Assembly: GCA_018374355.1 (NCBI GenBank)
Contig: JAHAFI010000052.1
Span: 1-13,286 of the forward strand
Length of the DNA: 13,286 nt
Source: Clostridiales bacterium
GTDB taxonomy: Bacteria > Bacillota > Clostridia > Lachnospirales > Lachnospiraceae
Direction of reading: 5' to 3'
Shown piece after piece: positions 1 to 6,613 of the stretch. A program made the translations under genes and the position numbers. Position 1 is the stretch's first letter. The number at the start of each line of letters is the position of its first letter. Under the pieces are notes generated by a model. That model searched no databases, was not told where the DNA came from, and saw only the letters and a list, made by a program, of their open reading frames with translations.

Positions 1-30
1 TAATGGTTTCAAATTGTGTTTTTTACCCAT
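1..30 (-). CDS. Start of a gene cut by the left edge
   Basis: Reading the minus strand, an ATG at 28-30 is followed by ten open codons (MGKKHNLKPL) to the edge. A good ribosome binding site, AAGGAGA, lies at 36-42, five bases upstream of the ATG. The Lys/His-rich start is too short to assign to a family. The evidence for a true start is the RBS-ATG arrangement only, so the product is unknown. Confidence 0.5.
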   Translation of the reverse strand, partial: MGKKHNLKPL

Positions 31-92
31 ATAGTTCTCCTTAATTTTACCATAACTACAAGTTTATTGACAGAAAAAAGTTTTGAAATAGC

Positions 93-105
93 TGGCGAAT
101 CGCCA
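93..105. promoter_or_regulatory. Short palindrome upstream of the left-edge gene
   Basis: TGGCGA-A-TCGCCA is a perfect 6-bp inverted repeat with a one-base centre, standing out as GC-rich in AT-rich DNA. It lies about 60 bases upstream of the left-edge gene. The near-zero loop suits a protein-binding site better than an RNA hairpin. No regulator is identified. Confidence 0.25.
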
Positions 106-216
106 TAGAATATAGAAATTTGAAATGATTCATTTGTAAAATTATCGTAACACGAATCTGAGATAATGTAAAATAGAAATCCCTGATAATATAAAGAATT
201 TGTTGACAAATACAGA

Positions 217-255
217 CAAAAAAAGACCGAAACCCTTGATTATCAAGTGTTTCGG
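217..255 (-). terminator. Intrinsic terminator of the tRNA-Pro unit
   Basis: On the minus strand the arms CCGAAAC and GTTTCGG (227-255) enclose a second pairing, CTTGA with TCAAG. The hairpin is followed by TCTTTTTTTG (218-226 on the plus strand is the matching A-run). It begins 16 bases after the mature tRNA 3' end, so the tRNA is probably transcribed alone. Confidence 0.85.
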
Positions 256-270
256 TGCCCCTGCCAAGAG

Positions 271-344
271 TCGAAGCGACGGGATTCGAACCCACGACCT
301 CTGCGTCCCGAACGCAGCGCTCTACCAAACTGAGCCACGCTTCG
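271..344 (-). tRNA. tRNA-Pro (anticodon CGG)
   Basis: This is a 74-nt cloverleaf on the minus strand. The acceptor stem pairs CGAAGCG with CGCTTCG, with discriminator A at 271. The D arm contains GCTCAGTTTGGTAGAGC. The anticodon stem CTGCG/CGCAG closes the loop TTCGGGA, giving anticodon CGG, which reads CCG. The T arm is GTGGG-TTCGAAT-CCCGT-like. CCA is not encoded, because the base run after the discriminator is CTCTT, so it must be added enzymatically. The overlapping open reading frames containing SDGIRTHD-type peptides are translation shadows of this tRNA. Confidence 0.97.
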
Positions 345-367
345 ATTGCTGTTTCTTCATCAGCAAT
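345..367 (-). other. Leader hairpin at the tRNA-Pro 5' end
   Basis: ATTGCTG (345-351) pairs perfectly with CAGCAAT (361-367) around a nine-base loop. The arm ends exactly where the mature tRNA begins, within the short transcribed leader expected from the promoter at 372-400. It may present the precursor to RNase P or simply keep the leader out of the cloverleaf. That role is inferred. Confidence 0.4.
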
Positions 368-371
368 AACG

Positions 372-400
372 ATTATATCTAAAACTCTTCTATTTGTCAA
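372..400 (-). promoter_or_regulatory. Sigma-A-type promoter of tRNA-Pro
   Basis: On the minus strand a perfect TTGACA (395-400) and a perfect TATAAT (372-377) are separated by exactly 17 bases. The start site should fall near 365, about 20 bases before the mature tRNA. Both hexamers are exact consensus, as expected for strong stable-RNA transcription. Confidence 0.92.
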
Positions 401-599
401 TAAAAAAATGAAAAATTTTTTATATTTTCGGTGACTCCTCAGAGACTATTTTTTTCTTGCCTATTTTCAGCTTATAGCTTTAAATATTGAAAGATACTTT
501 TGTATTAATCCGCACAAAACCTTTCTGGTAACACTAGCTGTTTGGACATAAGGGTGGAATCCCATTACAAGGTTCAACTTACCGGGCTCCCCCCTCTCT
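401..599. other. Intergenic stretch without a recognised gene
   Basis: About 200 bases lie between the tRNA promoter and the esterase stop codon. I find no convincing gene. An open frame of 92 codons (467-745, minus) exists, but most of it overlaps the esterase in another frame, and it has no recognisable domain. The part nearest the esterase is GC-rich (runs such as GGGGGGAGCCCGG on the minus strand) while the rest is AT-rich. No T-tailed hairpin follows the esterase. Confidence 0.4.
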
Positions 600-1352
600 T
601 TACTCCATGGCGAACTCAATAAATTTCCGCACATGTTTATCCCAGAACCCCCACTCATGAGTTCCGTCTTCAAAAATACAGGTTGTCCTAATCCCAAGAC
701 TATCCGCTTTCTCCTTAAACATGCAGTTTCCCACATACAAATCATCCTGTTTTCCGCAGGAAAAATAGATTCTCAGATTTTCATCCTTCTCCTTATCCAA
801 CAATGCGGAAGGGTTCAATGGAGAATGTTCTGGTGCGGTATATGCTTCCAGCATGAACGGAAATTCCCTTTTTCGATCCTCCGTCAGATTTTCCGCTATC
901 GAAAGCAAATCCAGCACACCGGAGAAACTTCCCACTGCCGCATAATTTTCCGGATATGTGAGTGCAATCTTCATAGCTCCCATACCTCCCATGGAAAGAC
1001 CTGCAATAAAATTATCTTCTTTTTTTCTTGAGAGCTGAAACATCAAATGCAGATACTCCGGCAATTCCTTTGCAATATAAGTAAAATAATTCTGTCCGTT
1101 TACATTGTCGCAATACATACTCCGGTCTCCCGATGGCATGACAACCACCAGATCCGCTTCCCGGACATACCGCTCTATATTGGAAAGACGCAACCATGAA
1201 GTGGCATTATCCGAAAGACCGTGAAGCAGCCACAACACCTTTCTTTCCGAAAGAGGTTTCTCACCTATATGTTCCGAATCCGGTACAATCATATTTACAA
1301 CCGTATTCATTTTCAGTTCCTTTGATAAAAAATTCATGTTAATTACTGCCAT
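600..1352 (-). CDS. Esterase family protein (tributyrin esterase-like alpha/beta hydrolase)
   Basis: This 250-residue alpha/beta hydrolase belongs to the PF00756 putative esterase group, resembling the EstA/tributyrin and acetyl-ester hydrolases of Firmicutes. The oxyanion segment WLLHGLSDN is at about 41-49. The nucleophile is Ser120 in GLSMGG, with the family-typical GGMGAMKIAL helix after it. The acid is probably Asp203 in CGKQDDLY and the base His232 in GTHEWGFWD. There is no signal peptide, so it should act in the cytoplasm on short-chain or acetyl esters; the natural substrate cannot be read. The start has AAGGAG nine bases upstream. It lies 57 bases downstream of the SGNH hydrolase and is probably cotranscribed with it, giving two ester hydrolases in one unit. 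Confidence 0.88.
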   Translation of the reverse strand: MAVINMNFLSKELKMNTVVNMIVPDSEHIGEKPLSERKVLWLLHGLSDNATSWLRLSNIERYVREADLVVVMPSGDRSMYCDNVNGQNYFTYIAKELPEYLHLMFQLSRKKEDNFIAGLSMGGMGAMKIALTYPENYAAVGSFSGVLDLLSIAENLTEDRKREFPFMLEAYTAPEHSPLNPSALLDKEKDENLRIYFSCGKQDDLYVGNCMFKEKADSLGIRTTCIFEDGTHEWGFWDKHVRKFIEFAME

Positions 1353-1409
1353 TTCTAATACTCCTTTCCATTTTGTTTATCCGGCACCCTACTGCAAACC
1401 CCTTCTACA

Positions 1410-2054
1410 TTAATATTCCAATGCTCCCCATACCTCTTCCTTCACATACCTCAAAAACTCCGGAAAAACCGCCCGATACCCCTCCTCATTGATATGCATT
1501 CCCTCAGTTGTAAATTCCGCTCTCAGCCGCCCTTCCTCATCCTTCAGATTTTGGTTAATATCAATATACCGTCCGCCGTGCTTTTCGGCAAGCTTCTTTA
1601 CCTTTTCATTTGCCTGATTAATTTTTTCATTGGTCCGCACCCGCAGGCATTGTTTCATCTCCTCTGTGGCCGCCTCATAGTTCACCGGATAATAAGCCAT
1701 CAGATAAATTTCCGTCCGGGGCAGGGCGTGCTCCACTATGTTCAGGATTTTTTCATAGTTTTTCATCAGTTTTTCCGGTGTCATTTGCGGATCGTTCAAA
1801 TCATTCGTCCCGATATTTAAAAACAGCCGGGAGGGCTTCAAATCCAAAATGCATACGTCAATGGCATCCAGCAGTTCCTCCGTCACAAACCCACTGATCC
1901 CCCGGTTATAAATAATTTCACCGCATCCGGTTTCCTTCAGCAGTTTTTCAATCGGAAACATTTCCATCAGAGAAGAACCGGCGCATACGATTTTCCCCGG
2001 TTCAGCCTTTTGATTCATTTGTTTATACATTTCTATCTTTTCCCATTTTTCCAT
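1410..2054 (-). CDS. SGNH/GDSL-type hydrolase
   Basis: A 214-residue SGNH-fold hydrolase, probably an intracellular esterase or deacetylase, since no signal peptide is seen. Block I is AGSSLM with nucleophile Ser28. Block II is NRGISG (Gly52 in the oxyanion hole). Block III is GTND with Asn84. Block V is TTEGMHINEEGY with His187. The residue three before that His, normally Asp (DGxH), is Glu184 here. Otherwise the protein has the usual length of about 200 residues for the compact family. AAGGAG six bases before the ATG fixes the start. The RBS lies at the end of a truncated P-loop kinase frame that begins inside the tetR gene, and the esterase follows 57 bases downstream. Substrate unknown. 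Confidence 0.88.
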   Translation of the reverse strand: MEKWEKIEMYKQMNQKAEPGKIVCAGSSLMEMFPIEKLLKETGCGEIIYNRGISGFVTEELLDAIDVCILDLKPSRLFLNIGTNDLNDPQMTPEKLMKNYEKILNIVEHALPRTEIYLMAYYPVNYEAATEEMKQCLRVRTNEKINQANEKVKKLAEKHGGRYIDINQNLKDEEGRLRAEFTTEGMHINEEGYRAVFPEFLRYVKEEVWGALEY

Positions 2055-2137
2055 GATCTTCTCCTTTTCTTCAGCACTTTGGTCAGAGTGGACTTCCCGC
2101 TTCCTGAATTACCCCTGATGGCGATGAGTTTCGCCAT
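2033..2137 (-). pseudogene. 34-codon remnant of a P-loop (Walker A) kinase gene
   Basis: Starting from an ATG at 2135-2137, the minus strand reads MAKLIAIRGNSGSGKST, the beginning of a small AAA/zeta-toxin-like P-loop kinase (PF13671 type). The complete Walker A motif is at residues 9-17. It has a strong ribosome binding site (AGGAGGGG) inside the tetR 3' end and overlaps the tetR stop in another frame. After about 22 residues, homology gives way to a basic tail (KKRRRSWKNGKR) and a TAG at 2033-2035, already inside the SGNH gene. Kinases of this type usually have 150-200 residues, with Walker B and lid regions that are absent here. The simplest reading is an in-place deletion that kept the start and joined the stub to the SGNH ribosome binding site. 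It may still be translated and couple tetR to the SGNH gene. Confidence 0.7.
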
Positions 2138-2681
2138 TTTGCTCCCCTCCTGTCTTCTCTGTAGGGATTACACGGGTAAGAAAATTCCGTGCAACAATTT
2201 CCCCCATCTCCTCCGGGGACTCTTTCATTCCCGTATTCATCCATGTCAAAATAATTCCGCACAGCCCGAATGACAAAAATATCTGTTCATACCTTCCAAT
2301 CTGTTTCGGTGTGCCGTAAATCGTAAGTTTATCGATCAACTGCCTTAAAAGCAGCAGATACAATTCCGACTGCATCAACGTCTGCACCAGTTCCTTATTC
2401 TGTGCGAAGAACTGAAAAAACTTCAAAGCAAGCTGATAGGGAGTGGGATCCTTCACCCGCATTTCCTTTTCCACCCATTCTGTCATAAGCTTATCCAGCT
2501 TAAAATTTAAAATATCCTCTTTTGAAGTAAAATTCCGGTAATAAGTGACTCTTCCCACATCTGCAAGAGTCGCGATTTCCTGAATGGTTATATTTTCCAG
2601 CGGTTTTTTCCGCAGAAGTATCAAAAGAGCATCTGCCATGCACTCTTTGAGAAAATCATTGGTGGGGTTCTTTCTTTTCAT
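2109..2681 (-). CDS. TetR/AcrR family transcriptional regulator
   Basis: A 190-residue one-component repressor. The N-terminal helix-turn-helix spans about residues 28-52 (ITIQEIATLADVGRVTYYRN), followed by the characteristic FTSKEDIL. The C-terminal ligand and dimer domain resembles the TetR_C_8-type group (segments such as LLLLRQLIDKL and FGLCGIILTWMNTGMKESPEEM). A GGGAGG ribosome binding site lies upstream, with TGATACAATT overlapping the start region. It is divergent from degV and heads the minus-strand cluster containing the SGNH hydrolase and esterase, so it probably autoregulates and controls those genes; TGATAC repeats in the shared control region are candidate operators. Its last codons overlap the start of the P-loop kinase stub in another frame. 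The ligand is unknown. Confidence 0.88.
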   Translation of the reverse strand: MKRKNPTNDFLKECMADALLILLRKKPLENITIQEIATLADVGRVTYYRNFTSKEDILNFKLDKLMTEWVEKEMRVKDPTPYQLALKFFQFFAQNKELVQTLMQSELYLLLLRQLIDKLTIYGTPKQIGRYEQIFLSFGLCGIILTWMNTGMKESPEEMGEIVARNFLTRVIPTEKTGGEQNGETHRHQG

Positions 2682-2724
2682 TGATACAATTCCCTCCCTT
2701 TTGTTTCACTTTCCTGTTTTGCTA

Positions 2725-2752
2725 TTGTTTTTTCTGGAGAGTATGATATATT
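2725..2752 (+). promoter_or_regulatory. Possible degV promoter
   Basis: TTGTTT (2725-2730) and TATATT (2747-2752) are separated by 16 bases. The match is moderate. It would give a leader of about 120 bases before the degV start. The -10 region overlaps a TATGATAT copy of the repeat family, so a bound regulator could block it. Confidence 0.35.
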
Positions 2753-2772
2753 TTTCTATTGATATGATACTA

Positions 2773-2804
2773 GGATTTCGGGAACACAACGTGCGGAGAA
2801 ATCC
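2773..2804. other. Inverted repeat in the degV leader
   Basis: GGATTTC (2773-2779) and GAAATCC (2798-2804) are perfect 7-base complements around an 18-base GC-rich loop. It lies between the putative degV promoter and its start, and upstream of tetR on the other strand. It could be an RNA hairpin in either leader or a spaced operator. No T-run follows, so it is not a simple terminator. Confidence 0.3.
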
Positions 2805-2866
2805 GGTTTCATAAATTGTATCATATTTTTCGAACAAACAGGATATATTCTCATAAAAAATATGGC

Positions 2867-2874
2867 AGGAGGAG
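2867..2874 (+). promoter_or_regulatory. Ribosome binding site that sets the degV start
   Basis: AGGAGGAG ends four bases before the ATG at 2879. The same frame is open upstream to a TTG at 2816, but that start has no Shine-Dalgarno sequence. DegV proteins begin with a short strand leading into TDSASD, exactly as from 2879. Confidence 0.85.
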
Positions 2875-2878
2875 AAAG

Positions 2879-3718
2879 ATGCTTATTATCACAGATTCCG
2901 CTTCCGATATCACCGCACAGGAAGCACTGAAAATGAACATTCAGATCGTTCCCTTAAAAATCCAGTTCTCCGATGGGACATTTCCAATGGAAACCGAGGA
3001 GGATTTCTGCAAATTCTTTGATAAACTGGCCAAGGAGAAGGACCTGCCTGTTACCAGCCAGCCCTCGCCGGAAGACTTTCTGAAGCATTATGAAAAGGCT
3101 GGTGAAACCGGAGAAGATGTTCTGGTTATCACACTGTCCAGCGGACTGAGCGGAACCTTCAACTCAGCAAATCTGGCAAAGCAGCTCAGCGGCAGAAAAA
3201 ATATCTATATCATAGACTCCGAACAGGCAATCCTTACTCAGCGCATGTTGGTGGAAAAGGCAGTTTTCCTGCGTGATGAGGGAAAAAACATGGATGCCAT
3301 CATCCCTATTCTGGAAGAGTTGAAAAGCCGGCTTACCGTATGCGGAATGCTGGATACTCTGACTTACCTGAAAAAGGGCGGCCGCATCCCGGCAAGTGTG
3401 GCTCTGATCGGAAATGCCCTCCATATCAAGCCCATTATCGAGCTGAAAGACAAGACTTTAGTGGAACTGGGAAAAGCCCGTGGAAGAAACGGCGGCATGA
3501 AACAGCTCTGGAAGGAATTTGAAGCCTGTGAGATTGATCCGGATGAACCCGTTTATTTTGGTTATACCTCCGACAAGGAATTTGGTATGCATTTTGTGGA
3601 AAGCACCGTGGAAAAATACGGGCTCAAAAACTACCGCCTGCTTCCCGTTGGAGGCGTTATCGGCACTCACGTTGGCCCTTCATGTATCGCACTCAGTTTT
3701 GTTAAAAAACATCATTAG
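2879..3718 (+). CDS. DegV family fatty-acid-binding protein
   Basis: A 279-residue DegV/FakB-type protein of normal family length. These proteins bind a fatty acid in a tunnel between two domains, and FakB members present it to the kinase FakA for phosphorylation and membrane lipid synthesis. Signature segments are MLIITDSASDI at the N-terminus, TSQPSP at 59-64 (the Thr/Ser pair contacts the carboxylate), SSGLSGT at 87-93, DTLTYLKKGGRI near 158-169, and GTHVGP near the C-terminus. No fakA gene is nearby, which is usual because fakB paralogues are often scattered. It is monocistronic: a divergent control region lies upstream and a strong terminator begins two bases after the stop. Fatty-acid preference cannot be read. 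Confidence 0.93.
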   Translation: MLIITDSASDITAQEALKMNIQIVPLKIQFSDGTFPMETEEDFCKFFDKLAKEKDLPVTSQPSPEDFLKHYEKAGETGEDVLVITLSSGLSGTFNSANLAKQLSGRKNIYIIDSEQAILTQRMLVEKAVFLRDEGKNMDAIIPILEELKSRLTVCGMLDTLTYLKKGGRIPASVALIGNALHIKPIIELKDKTLVELGKARGRNGGMKQLWKEFEACEIDPDEPVYFGYTSDKEFGMHFVESTVEKYGLKNYRLLPVGGVIGTHVGPSCIALSFVKKHH

Positions 3719-3720
3719 AA

Positions 3721-3770
3721 AAAAGCCCCGGAACGCTGAAGTTTTCATTCTTCACCGTTCCGGGGCTTTT
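3721..3770. terminator. Bidirectional intrinsic terminator between degV and tatD
   Basis: The arms 3721-3735 and 3756-3770 pair perfectly over 15 bases (AAAAGCCCCGGAACG with its complement), and GAAG/CTTC extends the stem inwards. The GC-rich core is flanked by A-runs on one side and T-runs on the other, so it works for degV on the plus strand (TTTT) and for tatD on the minus strand (TTTTTT). It sits 15 bases beyond the tatD stop. Confidence 0.95.
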
Positions 3771-3785
3771 CATCTATGCCTGCGG

Positions 3786-4559
3786 CTATTTCTTTACTTT
3801 TGAAAAAATTTTATAACTGTTTTCTCTCGTTACTTCCATAACTCTCTCCGGACAAATCCCTTTGATTTCACCGATTGCCTGAGCAATATACGGAATATAC
3901 AGAGAGGAGTTCCTCTTGCCCCGGTAAGGCACCGGAGCCAGATACGGACTGTCGGTTTCCAAAAGCAGATTCTCCAGAGGAGCATATTCCACAACCTCCT
4001 TCAGCTTTCTGGCATTTTTAAAAGTCACCACGCCGCCGATTCCCAGAGATAAACCCATCCCGAGGTATTCCCTTGCCATTTCCTTTCCATAGGAAAAGCA
4101 GTGGACCACTCCGCCGATTTCCCCGGCCTTCATTCGTTTCATCGTATCCAGCGTATCCTGTGCTGCCTCCCGGCTGTGAATAATAAACGGCAGTTTTTCC
4201 TCCCGGGCCACCTCAAGCTGTCTCTCAAACCAGTAAATCTGCGCCTCATGCTGTTCTTTGTCCCAATAATAATCCAGTCCTATCTCACCAACCGCCACCA
4301 TCTTTTCATGACGGCAAAGCTGATGCATCCGCCGGACTGCCTGTTCGTCCAGCGCTCCCACATCATCGGGATGCACGCCTACAGCGCCGTATACAAATGG
4401 ATACCTTTCCATCAACTCCACCGTGCGGTCCCAGTGCTCTGCCTCCGCACACACATTGATGATTCTTTCTATTCCCTGTGCCTGCATAGAGCCCAGAAGC
4501 TGCTCTCTGTCGCCCTCAAATGCCTCATCATCGTAGTGGGCGTGAGTTTCAAAAATCAT
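3786..4559 (-). CDS. TatD family metal-dependent hydrolase (DNase)
   Basis: A 257-residue TIM-barrel TatD/YcfH-type hydrolase, expected to be a cytoplasmic metal-dependent nuclease acting on DNA 3' ends, possibly also in tRNA quality control. Metal ligands are visible: His6 and His8 (THAH), Glu92 (GEIGLDYY), His128 (IIHSRE), His153 (VVHCFS) and Asp203 (ETDSPYLAP). GVHPDD is at 62-67. The usual RGKRNEP loop is RGKRNSS here (213-219). The gene follows metG by 45 bases; metG-tatD linkage is common in Firmicutes, and both probably share the metG T-box transcript. The ribosome binding site (GAGGG) is weak. It ends before the shared terminator. Confidence 0.92.
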   Translation of the reverse strand: MIFETHAHYDDEAFEGDREQLLGSMQAQGIERIINVCAEAEHWDRTVELMERYPFVYGAVGVHPDDVGALDEQAVRRMHQLCRHEKMVAVGEIGLDYYWDKEQHEAQIYWFERQLEVAREEKLPFIIHSREAAQDTLDTMKRMKAGEIGGVVHCFSYGKEMAREYLGMGLSLGIGGVVTFKNARKLKEVVEYAPLENLLLETDSPYLAPVPYRGKRNSSLYIPYIAQAIGEIKGICPERVMEVTRENSYKIFSKVKK

Positions 4560-4604
4560 GATTTATTTCCCTCATCACTTTCCCAGCTTTTTCTGCCGCA
4601 TTTC

Positions 4605-6557
4605 TTAACAGATTTCTGCTCCTGCCGGCATCTTTTTCTCCGGAACCATCAGGGACAGTTCTCCGTTTTCATCCTCTGCACACAGGATCATGCCTTCCGA
4701 CATCACCCCGGCCAGTTTTGCAGGTTTCAGATTTACCAGAACCATAACCTTTTTACCCACCATTTCCTCCGGTGAGTAATGGGCTTTGATGCCGGAAACG
4801 ATCTGTTTTACCTGACTTCCGATGCGCACCTGAGAACACAGCAGTTTTTTTGATTTTTTCACTGCCTCGCAGGCAATGATTTCTCCCACCTGAAACTGCA
4901 TTTTCTCAAATTCGTCAAAGGTGATCTCTGCCTTCGGCTCGATATCGATCACCGGTTCTGCCGGAGCCTCCGGTTTTTCAGTTTCTGCTTTTTTCGCTTC
5001 TACCTTTTCCAGAACTTCCTTTAAGTCCAGACGCTGGAACAGAATTTCCGGTTTTTCTGTCACTTTGCTGCCTGATTCATACAGACCAAACTGATCCAGA
5101 ACCTCATAGTCTCTCTTCTCACCGTTTATCTGAGCCAGAATCCGGTCTGTAGTCTCCGGCATAAAGGATTCCAGAAGATTAGCACCGATGGAAATGCCTT
5201 CTACTAAGTTGTACATAACCTCTGCCAGACGGTCTTTTTTCTCCTCGTCTTTTGCCAGCGCCCATGGCATGGTCTCATCAATATATTTATTGCAGCGTTT
5301 GAATACATTGAAGATTTCTGTGATCGCATCCGCCACGCGAAGATTTTCCATTTTAGCTGCTGCCTTGTCTCTCGCTGCAGTTACCACGGCTTTCAGATCC
5401 TCGTCCACTTCTTCTGTCACTCCTGTTTTAGTCACCACACCGCCAAAATATTTGTTAGACATGGAAATGGTACGATTTACCAGATTTCCCAGTGTATTTG
5501 CCAGATCGGAGTTCAGACGCTCTACCATCAGTTCCCATGTGATCACGCCGTCATTTTCAAAAGGCATCTCATGAAGCACAAAATAACGTACCGCATCTAC
5601 GCCGAAGAATTCTGCCAGCTCATCTGCATACAGGACATTTCCTTTGGATTTGCTCATTTTTCCATCACCCTGCAGAAGCCAAGGATGTCCGAAAATCTGT
5701 TTCGGCAGCGGAAGATCCAGAGCCATCAGGAAAATCGGCCAGTAAATGGTATGGAAACGAATGATATCTTTTCCGATCAGATGCAGGTCTGCCGGCCAGT
5801 CTTTCTTGAACTGCTCCGTATGCTCGCCGTCACAGTCATATCCGATACCGGTAATATAGTTGGTCAGCGCATCCAGCCACACATATGTTACGTGCTTAGG
5901 ATCGAATTCCACCGGAATACCCCATTTGAAAGAGGTACGGGATACGCACAGATCCTGCAGACCCGGCAGAAGGAAATTGTTCATCATTTCATTTTTACGG
6001 GATACCGGCTGAATGAATTCCGGATGGCTGTTGATGTGGTCAATCAGTCTCTGGGCGTATTTGCTCATTTTGAAGAAGTATGCTTCCTCCTTTGCCGGAG
6101 TACACGGACGTCCGCAGTCCGGACATTTGCCGTCTACCAACTGGGATTCTGTGAAAAATGACTCACAGGGGGTGCAGTACATTCCCTCGTAATGTCCTTT
6201 GTAGATATCGCCCTGATCGTACAGTTTTTTGAAAATTTTCTGTACCTGTTTTTCATGGTCTTCATCTGTAGTACGGATGAATTTGTCATAGGATGTGTTC
6301 ATCAGATCCCAGATGCGTTTGATTTCTGTGGAAACGCCGTCTACGAATTCCTTCGGGGTTACTCCTGCTTCCTCAGCCTTCAGCTCGATCTTCTGACCAT
6401 GCTCGTCTGTTCCTGTCTGAAAAAATACGTCATAGCCCTGCTGTCTTTTGAAGCGCGCGATGCTGTCTGCCAGCACCACTTCATAGGTGTTTCCAATGTG
6501 CGGTTTGCCTGATGTGTAGGCAATCGCAGTGGTCATATAATACTTTTCTTTTGCCAT
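4605..6557 (-). CDS. metG: Methionine--tRNA ligase with C-terminal tRNA-binding domain
   Basis: A 650-residue class I methionyl-tRNA synthetase that charges initiator and elongator tRNA-Met in the cytoplasm. The ATP-binding HIGN is at 20-23 and KMSKS at 300-304. Four cysteines at 128, 131, 145 and 148 (CxxC...CxxC) form the zinc knuckle in the connective peptide. The anticodon-binding helical domain spans roughly 350-510. An acidic, Ala/Pro/Lys-rich linker (about 515-544) leads to an EMAP/Trbp111-type OB fold (545-650), which gives dimerisation and tRNA binding. AGGAGG nine bases upstream supports the start. The T-box leader immediately upstream has an ATG specifier, matching the product. It is cotranscribed with tatD. 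Confidence 0.98.
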   Translation of the reverse strand: MAKEKYYMTTAIAYTSGKPHIGNTYEVVLADSIARFKRQQGYDVFFQTGTDEHGQKIELKAEEAGVTPKEFVDGVSTEIKRIWDLMNTSYDKFIRTTDEDHEKQVQKIFKKLYDQGDIYKGHYEGMYCTPCESFFTESQLVDGKCPDCGRPCTPAKEEAYFFKMSKYAQRLIDHINSHPEFIQPVSRKNEMMNNFLLPGLQDLCVSRTSFKWGIPVEFDPKHVTYVWLDALTNYITGIGYDCDGEHTEQFKKDWPADLHLIGKDIIRFHTIYWPIFLMALDLPLPKQIFGHPWLLQGDGKMSKSKGNVLYADELAEFFGVDAVRYFVLHEMPFENDGVITWELMVERLNSDLANTLGNLVNRTISMSNKYFGGVVTKTGVTEEVDEDLKAVVTAARDKAAAKMENLRVADAITEIFNVFKRCNKYIDETMPWALAKDEEKKDRLAEVMYNLVEGISIGANLLESFMPETTDRILAQINGEKRDYEVLDQFGLYESGSKVTEKPEILFQRLDLKEVLEKVEAKKAETEKPEAPAEPVIDIEPKAEITFDEFEKMQFQVGEIIACEAVKKSKKLLCSQVRIGSQVKQIVSGIKAHYSPEEMVGKKVMVLVNLKPAKLAGVMSEGMILCAEDENGELSLMVPEKKMPAGAEIC

Positions 6558-6581
6558 TTTGATTTCCTCCTGATTTTTAAT

Positions 6582-6613
6582 AAAAAAAGCCCGCCCTCAA
6601 ATAAGAAGACGAG
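6582..6613 (-). terminator. T-box regulated terminator before metG
   Basis: On the minus strand CTCGTCTTC (6605-6613) pairs with GAGGGCGGG (6590-6598) over nine positions, three of them G-U, around a six-base loop. C and TTTTTTT follow (6582-6589). The left arm is shared with the antiterminator (CGT and CTTCT), so the two structures are mutually exclusive. It lies 25 bases upstream of the metG start. Confidence 0.85.

Larger units (their letters stand above)
2682..2826. promoter_or_regulatory. Divergent tetR/degV control region with TGATAC repeats
   Basis: TGATACAATT at 2682-2691 is matched by its exact reverse complement AATTGTATCA at 2814-2823. ATATGATAC at 2762-2770 is matched by GTATCATAT at 2818-2826. 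A related TATGATAT occurs near 2742. One motif touches the tetR start region and another the degV leader. Such spaced copies are typical of regulator binding, and the TetR protein encoded alongside is the obvious candidate. Assignment to that protein is inference. Confidence 0.45.

Noticed and set aside
44..52. Extended -10-like TGGTAAAAT upstream of the left-edge gene
   Set aside because: It would start transcription inside or beyond the ribosome binding site at 36-42 and has no -35 match, so it is probably chance.
200..382. Plus-strand open frame with a SRSDGIRTHD-like peptide, and a 114-codon minus-strand frame at 56-400
   Set aside because: Both are translations through the tRNA-Pro gene and its flanks, a common false gene. 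They overlap the promoter and terminator of the tRNA unit.
467..745. 92-codon minus-strand frame overlapping the esterase 3' end
   Set aside because: Most of it is the esterase read in another frame, it has no ribosome binding site, and it shows no recognisable domain.
2816..2878. Longer degV start at TTG 2816
   Set aside because: The added residues have no family similarity and no ribosome binding site, while AGGAGGAG precedes the ATG at 2879.
4101..4775. 224-codon plus-strand frame opposite tatD and metG
   Set aside because: Antisense shadow of two well-supported genes. Its Cys/His/Phe-rich composition and lack of a ribosome binding site argue against coding.
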